A DNA stretch of 64,000 bases, from assembly GCA_024641005.1 (NCBI GenBank), contig JAHEDX010000005.1, positions 1-64,000 on the forward strand. The letters are read 5' to 3'. Made by a program: the position numbers and the translations under genes. The stretch comes from Acidimicrobiaceae bacterium (GTDB lineage: Bacteria > Actinomycetota > Acidimicrobiia > Acidimicrobiales > Ilumatobacteraceae). The notes beneath the pieces are model-generated. The model did no database searches. It was given only the letters and a program-made list of their open reading frames with translations, and was not told where the DNA came from. This document shows, one piece after another, positions 27,885-37,246 of this stretch (position 1 is the first letter of the stretch; every line of letters begins with the position of its first letter).

Positions 27885-27889
27885 CCCAC

Positions 27890-27908
27890 ATTATCGAACA
27901 CCTGTTCG
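27890..27908 (-). promoter_or_regulatory. SOS box and -10 of imuA'-imuB
   Basis: Minus-strand sequence CGAACAGGTGTTCGA (27894-27908) fits the actinobacterial LexA consensus. GATAAT (27890-27895) overlaps its edge and would serve as the -10, ending 5 bases before the imuA' GTG. The arrangement is the same as at dnaE2, so the two mutasome transcripts should be induced together. Confidence 0.85.
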
Positions 27909-27944
27909 CTTTTCCAGTGGTGCACCGAAAGAGCGACGAGGACT

Positions 27945-28400
27945 TCAGCCGTGGGCGGCCTTCCATCGCTCGCGGGCCGCACGGCTGCGTTCGAGCAGAT
28001 GCGCCGGCACACGCTTGGCGGCCTCGGACAACTCCGATTCACCACCGGTATCACCGGACGGGGCGGCAGCGGGTTCTTCTGGCTGGAGATCCTCGAACGA
28101 CGGCGGCTCGACGCCGGGCTTCCAGTACTGGTACATCTCGCGAACGATGTCGCCGAGCCCGCTCGAGTCGAAGCCCTTGGCGATGTCGACGGTGACCATG
28201 TTGCCGTAGATGTGCACGCCGGCAACCTTGCCGGTGGCGAACAACAAACGCGCCAACGACGGTGCGGGTTTCGAACCGATCGCGTCGGATGCCGACCCGA
28301 ATCGCTCGTGCCCCATGCCCGACAGCGAACGATTGAGTTCGAAACGCACCACACCCGGGGTGGTACTCGGCTTCTCGACGACTCCGACCAGCTGACCCAT
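27945..28400 (-). CDS. Nfu/NifU N-terminal-domain-like protein
   Basis: A protein of about 151 residues. Residues 10-90 resemble the Nfu N-terminal (Nfu_N) domain: VVRFELNRSLSG, then SLARLLFATGKVAGVHIYG and NMVTVDIAKGFDSSGLGDIV. The iron-sulfur-carrying CxxC domain of true Nfu proteins is absent; the C-terminal 55 residues are acidic and proline-rich, ending in a basic stretch (RSRAARERWKAAHG). The function is not established. ATG 28400 is preferred because TAGCGT lies 9 bases upstream; GTG 28409 is possible. Confidence 0.7.
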   Translation of the reverse strand: MGQLVGVVEKPSTTPGVVRFELNRSLSGMGHERFGSASDAIGSKPAPSLARLLFATGKVAGVHIYGNMVTVDIAKGFDSSGLGDIVREMYQYWKPGVEPPSFEDLQPEEPAAAPSGDTGGESELSEAAKRVPAHLLERSRAARERWKAAHG

Positions 28401-28537
28401 AGTGCGCACACGCTAGCGCGTGCTCGTGATCGGCTCACAGATCGCACGGCACCCCGTTCGGGTCGTTCGGGCCGACGCTGCTATCGGTTCACCGTGGCAC
28501 ACCACCCGCCGCCACCTTGCCCCGTTAGTGTGCCTGC

Positions 28538-29881
28538 GTGGTCGTCAGGCGGATCATCGGAGCCGTACACAATCCAGCGCAGCTCGTGCTCGCAGCGTTC
28601 GTGATGTTGATCCTCGTCGGCACGCTCCTGCTGCGTCTGCCGTTCGCCGTCGATTCCGGTCTTCGCCACCCAGGTTTGCTCGATTCGCTGTTCTGGGCGA
28701 CATCGGCGACAACGGTCACCGGGCTCGGCACGGTCGACGTCTCGACGTTCTCGTTGTTCGGCGAACTCGTGCTACTCGCCCTGATCCAGCTCGGCGGCTT
28801 CGGCATCATGACGATCGGCTCGGTGCTGGCCCTCGTCGCCTCCCGACGCCTGGGCCTGCGCCAACGAATGCTCGCCCAAGCCGAAATCGGAGCGGTCGAC
28901 ATCGGCGAGCTTCGATACCTCATCTCGGCGATCGCCAAGATCACGCTCCTGGTCGAATCGTCGATCGCTCTGATCTTGTTCATCCACCTCTCGACCACCG
29001 GCGACGACAGCCTCGGCAGAGCGGCCTACAGCGCGATCTTCCATGCCGTGTCGGCGTTCAACAATGCCGGGATCTCGCTCTACTCCGACAGCCTGACCCG
29101 GTTCGCCGGCGACCCGTTGGTGGTGTTCCCGATCACGGCTGCGTTCGTGATCGGTGGGCTCGGCTTCCCGATCCTCGTCGAGTTCCGCAAACGGGTGCCA
29201 CCGAGGAAATGGAGCCTGCACACCCGTATCACGCTCGGCGCCACGGTGGTCTTGCTGATCGCCGGACCGCTGCTGGTGCTGGTGTTCGAATGGACCAACG
29301 TCGCGACCCTCGGCCCGATGGGGGTCTGGGACAAGCTGCAGGCAGCCTGGTTCCAGGGCGTCACGCCACGAACGGCGGGTTTCAACACCATCGACATCGG
29401 CGCCCAGCGTGAACCGACGTTGAACATCATGACCGGCCTCATGTTCATCGGCGCCGGCCCGGCCTCCACCAGCGGCGGCATCAAGGTCACCACCTTCGCG
29501 GTGCTCGGCTTCGCGATGTGGTCGGAAGTGAGGGGCGACAACGACATCAACGTGTTCAACCGTCGCCTCCCGGTGCAAGTGGTGCGTCAGGCGATGACCG
29601 TCGCGTTGTTGTCGGTCGGCACCGTCTTTGCCGGGGCGATCGCACTCACCGCGATGTCGTCGTTCAGCTTCACCCAGACCCTGTTCGAAGCCACTTCGGC
29701 ATTCGGCACCGTCGGGCTGTCGACCGGCATCACCAACTCGCTCCCCGGCGCCGGACAGTTCCTGTTGGTGCTGATCATGCTCACCGGCCGTATCGGCCCC
29801 GTCACATTCGTCACTGCACTCGCGCTGCGACAACGCAGTCGCGCCTACCGTTTCCCAGAAGAGCGACCGATCATCGGTTGA
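28538..29881 (+). CDS. ktrB: Potassium uptake channel subunit KtrB/TrkH
   Basis: A 447-residue integral membrane protein of the Trk/Ktr/HKT superfamily, built from four M1-P-M2 repeats. The four selectivity-filter segments can be seen: TTVTGLGT, SAFNNAGIS, TPRTAGFNT and ATSAFGTVGLSTG. The gating loop region SGGIKVTTF in repeat III is also visible. GTG 28538 has TAGTGT (28526-28531) 6 bases upstream. The cytoplasmic regulatory subunit ktrA follows after 19 bases with its own Shine-Dalgarno. Potassium uptake, probably sodium-dependent. Confidence 0.95.
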   Translation: MVVRRIIGAVHNPAQLVLAAFVMLILVGTLLLRLPFAVDSGLRHPGLLDSLFWATSATTVTGLGTVDVSTFSLFGELVLLALIQLGGFGIMTIGSVLALVASRRLGLRQRMLAQAEIGAVDIGELRYLISAIAKITLLVESSIALILFIHLSTTGDDSLGRAAYSAIFHAVSAFNNAGISLYSDSLTRFAGDPLVVFPITAAFVIGGLGFPILVEFRKRVPPRKWSLHTRITLGATVVLLIAGPLLVLVFEWTNVATLGPMGVWDKLQAAWFQGVTPRTAGFNTIDIGAQREPTLNIMTGLMFIGAGPASTSGGIKVTTFAVLGFAMWSEVRGDNDINVFNRRLPVQVVRQAMTVALLSVGTVFAGAIALTAMSSFSFTQTLFEATSAFGTVGLSTGITNSLPGAGQFLLVLIMLTGRIGPVTFVTALALRQRSRAYRFPEERPIIG

Positions 29882-29900
29882 TCGGCCCAAGGAGCACAAG

Positions 29901-30611
29901 ATGTCCGACAAGATCATCCACACCATGCTGAGCGGGCTGACGTCCGACCGCATCGAACACCGAGGCGAGATCATCGTGATCGGTCTGGGCCGCTTCGGAT
30001 CATCGCTCGCCAGCACCTTGACCGAGCTCGGCTACGAGGTCCTCGGCGTGGATTCGAGCGAGGACAAGGTGCAGGAGCACGCGGGGATGCTCACCCATGT
30101 CGTGCAGGCGGACACCACCAGCGAACGGGCGCTCAGGCAGATCGGAGCCGCAGACGCGATCACCGCTGTCGTGTGCATCGGAACCGGCATCGAGGCCAGC
30201 GTGCTCACCACCACCGCATTGGTCGACCTGGGAGTCAAGAACATCTGGGCCAAGGCGATCACCGACTCGCACGGCCGCATCCTGCAACGGGTGGGCGCAC
30301 ACCATGTCGTGTTCCCGGAAGCCGAGATGGGCAGCCGGGTCGCCCACCTCGTCACCGGCCAGATGCTCGAGTTCCTGGCGCTCGACGACAACTTCGTGAT
30401 CGCCGAGTTGATCGCACCCGACGAGCTGATCGGCGTGCCCCTCGGCGAGTCGAATCTGCGCGCCACCTACAAGGTGACCGTCGTGTGCGTGAAGCCCGCC
30501 ACCGGCCAGTTCACCTACGCTGATCGCGAGACCATCTTGGACAAGAGCGACCTGATCGTGATCGCCGGCCACCGCGCCGATGTGGAACGCTTCACCGAAA
30601 CCGACCACTGA
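29901..30611 (+). CDS. ktrA: KtrA/TrkA-type RCK regulatory subunit
   Basis: A 236-residue peripheral subunit with an RCK_N (Rossmann) domain and an RCK_C (TrkA_C) domain. The nucleotide-binding motif GLGRFGSSLA lies near residue 28, with the acidic GVDSSE at the end of the second strand. The C-terminal domain (IAELIAPDELIGVPLGES) may bind c-di-AMP in homologues. It gates the adjacent KtrB. The start at ATG 29901 has AAGGAG 8 bases upstream. Convergent with the VWA-protein gene downstream. Confidence 0.95.
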   Translation: MSDKIIHTMLSGLTSDRIEHRGEIIVIGLGRFGSSLASTLTELGYEVLGVDSSEDKVQEHAGMLTHVVQADTTSERALRQIGAADAITAVVCIGTGIEASVLTTTALVDLGVKNIWAKAITDSHGRILQRVGAHHVVFPEAEMGSRVAHLVTGQMLEFLALDDNFVIAELIAPDELIGVPLGESNLRATYKVTVVCVKPATGQFTYADRETILDKSDLIVIAGHRADVERFTETDH

Positions 30612-30647
30612 TCAGCCGTTGTTCGCGGCAGATCGGACGACGTCGCA

Positions 30648-31853
30648 TCAGCGCCGTTCGAGCGCCTCTGCCAGCACCTCGGGGAACCGGTCGGGGGTGC
30701 ATGCCATCACCGTGGCTCCGAGTGCGACGAGGTCTGCTGCGGCACGCTGATCGTGCACGGGTGCCCCCTCGTCGCTGAGCGCGAGCAAGCACAGCACCGT
30801 GACGCCCGACCGGATCAGCTGGGCGACCCGGGTGCGCATCAGCTCGGCATTGCCCCCCTCGAAGAGATCGCTGATCAAGACGAGCACGGTGTCGTCGGGA
30901 CGGGTGACGAGTTGGCGGCAGTACCCCAATGCCTCAGCGATGTCGGTGCCTCCACCGAGCTGGACACCGAACAACACGTCGACCGGGTCGTGGAGCACCG
31001 GTGTCAGGTCGGTGATACTGGTGTCGAACGCGATCAACCTGGTCTGCAGCGCCGGGAGCTGGGCGAGCACGGCACCGAACAGCGACGCGTAGACCACGCT
31101 GTCGGCCATCGAACCCGACTGGTCGACGGCGATCACGACGTCTTTGGCAAGGCTGCGTTGGCGGCGGCCGAAACCGACCAGGCGCTCGGGGATGACGGTG
31201 CGGTACTGCGGCTGGTAGTGGCGCAGGTTGGCATGCACCGTACGAAGCCAGTCGACGTCACCAGGACGTGGTCGCCTGGATCGGTTGGCTCGTGCCAGTG
31301 CACCGTGTACTGCGACACGAGTGCGATCGGTCAGTCGTTCTTCGAGTTGCTCGAGCACTCGAGCGATCACCTGGCGAGCTGTCGAACGGGTCTCGTCGGG
31401 CAGCAGGTGGTTCAACTCGACGAGCAAGGTCACGAGGTGGATGTCGGGCTCGATCGACTCGAGCAACTCGGGTTCGAGCAGCAGCTGACGAAGGTCGAGC
31501 CGTTCGATCGCGTCGCGCTGCATCACCTGTACGACCGGCTTGGGGAAGTAGGTGCGGATGTCACCGAGCCAACGCGCGACCCGTGGCGCCGAACGACCGA
31601 GCCCCCCTGCCTTGCCGCTGCCACGACCACCGGAGCGCTGCTGCGCCCCCTGCTGGTCGTACACCGCCGCCATCGTGGCGTCGATGTGCACATCGTCGCC
31701 GCCGAGCTCGCTGCCGGTTCCGTCGGCGTCGCCACCCCCGAGGACGAGCCTCCAACGCCGCAAGCGTTCTGCCTCGGACACGTGCAAGGCGCCCACGCCA
31801 TCGGCCGGCGAGCGTTCGGAATCGGTCGGGCGAGCGCCGTCGACCGCACTCAT
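30648..31853 (-). CDS. VWA-domain protein of the MoxR/DUF5682/SWIM locus
   Basis: A 401-residue cytoplasmic protein with a C-terminal von Willebrand A domain. All MIDAS elements are present: DQSGS at residues 244-248, the threonine in GGGTDIAEAL and the aspartate in LISDLFEGG, so metal-dependent ligand binding is likely. The N-terminal 230 residues are helical with a glycine-rich linker (QQRSGGRGSGKAGG). It has no signal peptide or membrane segment. ATG 31853 overlaps the DUF5682 stop (ATGA). In MoxR-VWA pairs the ATPase is thought to remodel or load a client presented by the VWA protein; the client here is unknown. Confidence 0.9.
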   Translation of the reverse strand: MSAVDGARPTDSERSPADGVGALHVSEAERLRRWRLVLGGGDADGTGSELGGDDVHIDATMAAVYDQQGAQQRSGGRGSGKAGGLGRSAPRVARWLGDIRTYFPKPVVQVMQRDAIERLDLRQLLLEPELLESIEPDIHLVTLLVELNHLLPDETRSTARQVIARVLEQLEERLTDRTRVAVHGALARANRSRRPRPGDVDWLRTVHANLRHYQPQYRTVIPERLVGFGRRQRSLAKDVVIAVDQSGSMADSVVYASLFGAVLAQLPALQTRLIAFDTSITDLTPVLHDPVDVLFGVQLGGGTDIAEALGYCRQLVTRPDDTVLVLISDLFEGGNAELMRTRVAQLIRSGVTVLCLLALSDEGAPVHDQRAAADLVALGATVMACTPDRFPEVLAEALERR

Positions 31854-34051
31854 GCCGCACCGCTGCGATCGTCGACGGCGAGACCCAGCATGTGTCGAAC
31901 CGTGCGCAACGCAGCCGAGACCCGGGCGTCGTCGAGGCCCGGCCCGAACCCGACAGGCACCTCGCGTGCCTCGCCGGCGACCAAGCGTCCGATCTGGCGA
32001 CGCTCGGCCGCTTCGAACGACCCGAACGTACGCCGGAGCAACGGCACCGTCTCGTCGAACGCCTGTGGGTCGAGTGACGACAACCATCGATCGACCACCG
32101 CACGCAGGTCGGCGTCGTGCAGCAGGACGGTGCCGCTGCCGGCAAGGAACCCCTCGACGAACGCGGCGCCGACGGCCGGAGGGGTTCCCGACGACAGGGC
32201 GCGGCCCAGCCGGAGTTCGACGCGGCGTCCCTCCCACTGTCCGCTGTCGTGCAGGATGCGGGTCGCCCTGCCGTGGACCCGGCCGTGTCCGCCGCCTTCG
32301 CTGAGGCGTTCGAGCACCTCGGGGAAGGCGCGGCGGCGGGCCCGATGGTCGACGAGAGCGAGCGCGTGCTGCACCCCGCTGAGGCGCTCGACCATGACTG
32401 CCGCGGCGTCGTCGTCGAGCGAGGTGCATGCGGGCACGACACCGGCGAGCACCCTGACGACCAGCCCATCGAAGACCGACGCGACCACCTCGGCATCGGT
32501 GGCGCGTACGTCGCCATAGCGCTGGGCCTGAGCGAGCGGGCCGAGGGCCGACATCAACTGGCCGACATCGGGATCGTCGGCCGCTCGGGTGGCGAGTTGG
32601 TGAACGACCGGGTCGATCGCGTCGGGCAACGAGGCGAGCAACGCCAGGTCGAGCGTTGCAGCGATCTCGACGAGACTGCTGGCGACGCGTGAGCGTTCGA
32701 CCAACCGATTGGTGGCCGCACGTTCGACCGTGGTGCCGTAGCCGGCGAACTCGATGATGCGGATCGACCACTCGGGCCGCCACGCCAGACTCCAGGTCTC
32801 GCGGAACGTGCCGCTGCTGCCCCGACCCTGTTCGAGCGTGCCCCATGGCACCCCGATCGCAGCGAGCTGGTGCAGCAGGTGCGACCGACGTAGGCCGTTC
32901 GGCGTACGCAGGTCGAGCTCGATCGACTGGTCGGCGGCGGCGGGCTTGAGACGGGCGGTTCGCTGACGCTTGGCGAGATCGCGTGCCAGCGGAACCTGGG
33001 GGGCATCGTCGGGCACCGCCCCGATCGCGGTACCGACCACCAGCTGTCGACGAACCAGGGGAAGGCCGCCCATCACCGTGTCGGCGGCGTCGAGCACCTC
33101 GTCGAGGCCCGGGCGCGGTCGCCCCCGCATCGTCGCCAAGGTGTCGGCGATGCGGGTTGCCGCGATCAGGTGATCGGGCGACGCAGACATGTCGGCACGG
33201 CGCAGCACCCTGGCGGCATCGACGAAGAAGCGGGCCGTACCGTCTGGGCCTGGATGGCGGAACACGTGGTCGTACCAGCCGGGGCTGCGCACTCCGGCGC
33301 CGTATCCGCTGGCAGCAGCGAGTCGCTCGTGTGTCCAGGGCACCCAGCTGACAGCGACCTTGACCTTGGGGAGACCGCGCAACGTGGCTGCGTCGGCGGT
33401 CGCCGACGTCGCTGCGGCCGCCGTGACGTCGAGCGCAGGGACGTGCCACGCGCCACACACGACGACGATCGTGTCGTGACCCTCCTTGATCGCCGCCCTG
33501 ATCCGCTTGCGCATGTGCGCCTCGCGGCGTTCCTCGCCGAGCGACGGCACCGTGCCTGATCGCAGCGCAGCCATCGCCTCACCCACGGCGTGGAACGCGG
33601 TGAGGCCGTCGCCGCGATGTTCGATCACGTCGTCCCACCACCGTTCGGCGTCGGGTTCGCCGGCCGCAGCGGCCAGTGCACCGAGCGGATCGACCGGCAC
33701 GTCCGACTGGATCAGCGCCTGGTCGTCGCCGCCGTGGGCCAGGGTGTTCGCGAGCGGCAGATCGATCGCTTCGACCCGGACGCCTCGTTCGTTCGCCCAA
33801 CGAACCGCCTGCCATTCGGGACTGAACGACGCGAGCGGAGCGAACACCGCCCGACGCGGGTCATCGACGACATGACCGAGCAGCGCCACGGGCGGGTCGA
33901 GGCCGAACTCGCCGATCCAACGGAAGGCCGCCGTGGTCTCGGCGGGCGACTCGACCAGCACGACTCCTGGTTGCAGCTGGTCGAGCGCTCCGACCACCGA
34001 CCGCGCCGAACCAGGCCCGTGATGCCTGACGCCCAGCAGGTGCAGTTCCAT
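31850..34051 (-). CDS. DUF5682 family protein
   Basis: A 733-residue protein. It opens MELHLLGVRHHGPGSARS, and a second motif VVVCGAWHVPALDV lies near residue 195. The GxRHHG and xxGAWH pair recalls the TraB/EreA/ChaN-like fold, suggesting a metal-dependent hydrolase-like N-terminal domain of about 330 residues; this is inference. The remaining 400 residues are helical and leucine- and arginine-rich, without a recognisable domain. It lies between the MoxR ATPase (4 bases upstream) and the VWA protein (4-base overlap), so it is part of one operon. Family function is unknown. Confidence 0.85.
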   Translation of the reverse strand: MELHLLGVRHHGPGSARSVVGALDQLQPGVVLVESPAETTAAFRWIGEFGLDPPVALLGHVVDDPRRAVFAPLASFSPEWQAVRWANERGVRVEAIDLPLANTLAHGGDDQALIQSDVPVDPLGALAAAAGEPDAERWWDDVIEHRGDGLTAFHAVGEAMAALRSGTVPSLGEERREAHMRKRIRAAIKEGHDTIVVVCGAWHVPALDVTAAAATSATADAATLRGLPKVKVAVSWVPWTHERLAAASGYGAGVRSPGWYDHVFRHPGPDGTARFFVDAARVLRRADMSASPDHLIAATRIADTLATMRGRPRPGLDEVLDAADTVMGGLPLVRRQLVVGTAIGAVPDDAPQVPLARDLAKRQRTARLKPAAADQSIELDLRTPNGLRRSHLLHQLAAIGVPWGTLEQGRGSSGTFRETWSLAWRPEWSIRIIEFAGYGTTVERAATNRLVERSRVASSLVEIAATLDLALLASLPDAIDPVVHQLATRAADDPDVGQLMSALGPLAQAQRYGDVRATDAEVVASVFDGLVVRVLAGVVPACTSLDDDAAAVMVERLSGVQHALALVDHRARRRAFPEVLERLSEGGGHGRVHGRATRILHDSGQWEGRRVELRLGRALSSGTPPAVGAAFVEGFLAGSGTVLLHDADLRAVVDRWLSSLDPQAFDETVPLLRRTFGSFEAAERRQIGRLVAGEAREVPVGFGPGLDDARVSAALRTVRHMLGLAVDDRSGAA

Positions 34052-34055
34052 GAGG

Positions 34056-35150
34056 TCAGTCGAGGGCGCGACACGCCTCGTAGAAGTCGCCCCACCCCTC
34101 GCGTCGGGCCACGACCGCCTCGAGGTACTCGCGCCAGGCAACACCGTCGTGCAGCGGGTCGCGGACGACGGCACCGACCACGCCGGCCGCGATGTCGTCG
34201 GGCGACAACGTTCCGTTGCCGAAATGCGTGGCGAGCGACAACCCGTTCGTGACGACCGAGATCGCCTCGGCCGTCGACAGCGTGCCGCTGGGGACCTTGA
34301 GGCTCGTACCACCGTCGGCCGTGACGCCGTCGCGCAGCTCTCGGAACACGGTGACGACCCGGCGGATCTCGTCAGCGGCCGGGGCGATCGGCGGCAACCG
34401 GAGCGCCGTGCCGAGCTCGTTGACCCGCTGCGCGACGATCGCCATCTCCTCGTCGGCGGAGTCGGGCAACGGGAGCACCACCGTGTTGAATCGGCGGCGC
34501 AACGCCGACGACAGGTCGTTGACGCCGCGGTCGCGGTCGTTGGCCGTGGCGATCACGTTGAACCCTCGGGTGGCAGCAACCTCGGAGTTCAGCTCGGGCA
34601 CCGGCATCGACTTCTCGGACAACGCCGTGACCAGCGCATCCTGCACGTCGGACGGCATGCGCGTGAGTTCTTCGACACGAGCGATCGAGCCGAGCTGCAT
34701 CGCTCGGTAGATCGGACTCGGAACGAGCGCAGCCTCGCTGGGCCCCTCGGCCAGCAGGCGGGCGTAGTTCCACCCGTAACGGAGCGTCTCTTCCGTGGTG
34801 CCCGCCGTGCCCTGCACGAGCAGCGTCGAATCGCCGCTGATCGCAGCGGCGAGGTGCTCGCTGACCCAGGTCTTGGCCGTGCCCGGCACACCGAGCAACA
34901 GCAGTGCCCGGTCGGTGGCCAGTGTGGCGACGGCGATCTCCATCAGGCGTCGCTTGCCGACATATTTCGGCACGATCACCGTGCCGTCGGCGAGCGACCC
35001 ACCGACGAGATAGTTGACCACCGCCCACGGCGACAACCGCCAGTTCGGTGGTCGCTCGCGATCGTCGGCCGCAGCGAGCGCCGCCAGTTCGGAGGCGTGC
35101 TGTACCTCCGCATGCGGCCTGAGAATCTCGGTGGCATCGGTCGAACCCAT
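34056..35150 (-). CDS. MoxR-type AAA+ ATPase
   Basis: A 364-residue AAA+ ATPase. Walker A GVPGTAKT is at residues 87-94. The Walker B position reads GSIARVEELTRMP, sensor 1 is NVIATANDRDRGVND, and the arginine finger region LRRRFN follows. The first 50 residues form an extension specific to this locus type (LSPWAVVNYLVGGSLADG). It is probably a hexameric remodeller working with the downstream DUF5682 and VWA proteins. TAACGT (35159-35164) is 8 bases before ATG 35150, which I prefer to the upstream start at 35240. A divergent YjbR-like gene begins 63 bases away. Confidence 0.92.
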   Translation of the reverse strand: MGSTDATEILRPHAEVQHASELAALAAADDRERPPNWRLSPWAVVNYLVGGSLADGTVIVPKYVGKRRLMEIAVATLATDRALLLLGVPGTAKTWVSEHLAAAISGDSTLLVQGTAGTTEETLRYGWNYARLLAEGPSEAALVPSPIYRAMQLGSIARVEELTRMPSDVQDALVTALSEKSMPVPELNSEVAATRGFNVIATANDRDRGVNDLSSALRRRFNTVVLPLPDSADEEMAIVAQRVNELGTALRLPPIAPAADEIRRVVTVFRELRDGVTADGGTSLKVPSGTLSTAEAISVVTNGLSLATHFGNGTLSPDDIAAGVVGAVVRDPLHDGVAWREYLEAVVARREGWGDFYEACRALD

Positions 35151-35213
35151 CGCGTCAGACGTTACCCACCGGGTGCAACAGTCCCCGATGGGTAGGCCGT
35201 GCATACTGTCGTG

Positions 35214-35606
35214 ATGGTGGGACGGCGGAGCACCGATCACTCGTTCGTCGACGCACTCGTCGAGTTCGCGCTCTCGTTGCCGGAGGCGTGGCCCGACGCA
35301 CCGTGGGGTGATCGTGTGACGAAGGTCGGCAAGAAGATCTTCCTGTTCGCCAGCGGGCCCGATTCAGACCGGCCGGTGATCACCACCAAGCTGCCGGAGT
35401 CGCGCGACCATGCGCTGAGCTATCCCGAGGCGTTTCCGACGCGCTACGGGCTGGGCAAACACGGGTGGGTGACGATCTTCGTCGACACCGTGCCCACCGA
35501 GGAGCGCGACGTCCTGTTCGACTTCGTCGAGGAGAGCTATCGGGCGGTCGCCCCGAAGACCCTCGTCAAACGCCTCGACACCGAACTCGCCGACGGCGCC
35601 CGCTGA
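35214..35606 (+). CDS. MmcQ/YjbR family protein
   Basis: A protein of about 130 residues of the MmcQ/YjbR family, a double-wing DNA-binding-like fold of unknown role. Family features are ALSLPEAWPDAPWGDRVTKV near the N-terminus, KIFLFAS, and the glycine-rich RYGLGKHGWVTIF. A TACTGT -10 candidate at 35204-35209 lies 4 bases before ATG 35214 and 7 before GTG 35217, so the true start may be the GTG. The stop codon lies inside an arm of a family B palindrome. Confidence 0.82.
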   Translation: MVGRRSTDHSFVDALVEFALSLPEAWPDAPWGDRVTKVGKKIFLFASGPDSDRPVITTKLPESRDHALSYPEAFPTRYGLGKHGWVTIFVDTVPTEERDVLFDFVEESYRAVAPKTLVKRLDTELADGAR

Positions 35607-35690
35607 ACAAACGGGCCCCACACAAGGGCTCGACCCGTTCTGTTCAGCACTCTGCCGCACCGTCCCAGCGAAACGCTGCACAGAACGGGT
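35602..35690. repeat. Palindromic repeat family B, copy 2 (three-armed)
   Basis: The arms ACCCGTTCTGTTCAGC (35633-35648) and GCTGCACAGAACGGGT (35675-35690) form a 58-base palindrome with one arm mismatch. A third, earlier arm GCTGAACAAACGGG at 35602-35615 could pair with the central arm instead, so two alternative hairpins compete. The third arm contains the TGA stop of the YjbR-like gene. The arms are the same as those next to sucD at 1468-1519. The remaining 170 bases before the ACT gene hold only a CATAGT -10 candidate (35849-35854). Confidence 0.75.
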
Positions 35691-35860
35691 GACTTGACGC
35701 GTGGGAGGACCGGTTTCACCGATCTCAGCGAGCTGGGGTCCCCGGCGAACCGCGTGAGGTGTCTCCCGACAGCTCGACGGACCGCCACTGGCTGCGACTG
35801 GGCACGATTCCTCGCTGGCCGACATGATCGCGAATCTGCGCTGCGTGCCATAGTGACGGG

Positions 35861-36400
35861 ATGATCGAACTGGTGCTGACCATCATCGGGCGCGACCGGG
35901 CAGGTGTCGTTGCTTCCCTGGCCGACGTGGTCCGCTTTCACGACGGCAACTGGAAGCGCAGCGAGTTGGCCGAGATCGCGGGAACGTTCGCCGGCGTCGT
36001 GGTGGTGGAGGTCGGCGACGACCGGGTCGACGAACTGCTCACCAACCTGCTGGTATTGCGTGACCAGGGTCTGCACGTGACGGCCCAGCAGGTCGAGGAA
36101 CCCACCGTTGCACCCGACGCCGACGAGGTGCGCCTGCGACTCACCGGTGATGACCGACCGGGCGTGGTGCATGAGATCTCCACCGCGATCAGCGAACACG
36201 GAATCAGCATCTCGCGTCTGGGCACGGTCACCGACTTGCCAGGCAAGGATGGCGGCAAGGGGTTCGAGATCACCGTCCAGTTGACCGTGCCGGTCGGGGC
36301 CGACGTCGACGCTGCGCTCGATTCGATCGGCGAGCTCGCCGTCAGCTTGGGCATCACCCTGCACGTGGAAGACCTGACGGGCAACGACGGGGACGAATAG
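35861..36400 (+). CDS. Double ACT-domain protein (GcvR-like)
   Basis: A 179-residue protein made of two ACT domains: MIELVLTIIGRDRAGVVASL from residue 1 and VRLRLTGDDRPGVVHEISTA from about residue 90. The arrangement resembles GcvR, the glycine cleavage repressor accessory protein, and other ACT-only amino-acid sensors. No catalytic domain is attached. It probably binds an amino acid and a protein partner. CATAGT at 35849-35854 is 6 bases before the ATG. It and the YjbR-like gene interrupt the MoxR/SWIM locus on the opposite strand. Confidence 0.85.
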   Translation: MIELVLTIIGRDRAGVVASLADVVRFHDGNWKRSELAEIAGTFAGVVVVEVGDDRVDELLTNLLVLRDQGLHVTAQQVEEPTVAPDADEVRLRLTGDDRPGVVHEISTAISEHGISISRLGTVTDLPGKDGGKGFEITVQLTVPVGADVDAALDSIGELAVSLGITLHVEDLTGNDGDE

Positions 36401-36457
36401 CCGGAACCGCGCTTTCGCGGACCGGACGAACGTCGCTGACGCTCACTCGCAGGTGGG

Positions 36458-37246
36458 TCACACAGCGGCACCGAGTTCGGTGAGCATGCGGTGACGCAGG
36501 CTCGCGAGGTCGGCGAGCGCCACCGCCAGCCCGACGTGAGCCGTGCCGAAGGTCGCTGTCGCGTTCGGCAACACCTCAGGGCGACAACGGGCGAAGAGGT
36601 TCACCAGCACGGCCCGGTGGGGCGGGCCGAACTCGCCGGCATCGAAACCCTGCGCCAACCGGCGCACGAAGATGTGGGCATCTGCCACCAGCAGCTCGGC
36701 CAGCTCGGGGGGCACCGGCAACTCGGGGAGGGTGGCCACCGACTCGGCCGACACGGTCTTGCCGGTCGTCGCGGCGAGCGACGGAACGTGATCGACGAGC
36801 CAACTGGCGAGAGGCCCACCCGCGAGAGCGACCCGCGCCCGTCGCGTCGCGTCGTTGCGATGACGCTGGAGCAACTCGACCAGCCCGTCGGGAGGCACGC
36901 GCATCCCGCGCTGGACCACCGTGAGCACCCATTCGTCTTCGAGCACTGGCCACTCGGCCACCAGCGTGCGCCAGGTGGCCACCGCGGCCGCGCTGCAGCA
37001 CAGCCGCTGATCGGCCTCGGGCATCTGCAACCGGGGGGCAGGTGGGCCGGCGACGAATGCCGCTCGACGCACAGCAGCGACTGCGCCGACGGCCGCCAAC
37101 ATGCGCGACGCCCCGTCGGGGCGAACCGTGTCGTCGACCAGATCGGCGATCGGCCCGGCAGGCGGCATCGGCGGTTCACGCCGATCGGTACCCAGCAGCG
37201 CCGCCGTGACCAGCTCGTGCCAATAGGCGTCGAGATCAGAATTCAC
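36458..37246 (-). CDS. DUF5691 family protein
   Basis: A 262-residue protein that opens NSDLDAYWHELVTAALLGTD, typical of the DUF5691 proteins that accompany SWIM-domain and MoxR/VWA genes. It is helical, with HEAT-like leucine-rich segments but no enzyme motif that I can identify. GTG 37246 overlaps the SWIM protein stop (GTGA), so it is translationally coupled. It ends about 1.3 kb from the MoxR start, with two opposite-strand genes in between. Function unknown. Confidence 0.82.
   Translation of the reverse strand: MNSDLDAYWHELVTAALLGTDRREPPMPPAGPIADLVDDTVRPDGASRMLAAVGAVAAVRRAAFVAGPPAPRLQMPEADQRLCCSAAAVATWRTLVAEWPVLEDEWVLTVVQRGMRVPPDGLVELLQRHRNDATRRARVALAGGPLASWLVDHVPSLAATTGKTVSAESVATLPELPVPPELAELLVADAHIFVRRLAQGFDAGEFGPPHRAVLVNLFARCRPEVLPNATATFGTAHVGLAVALADLASLRHRMLTELGAAV

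Noticed and set aside
28410..28537. c-di-AMP (ydaO) riboswitch upstream of ktrB
   Set aside because: Only 128 bases are available, a -10 sits 6 bases before the start, and the conserved riboswitch core sequences are not visible.
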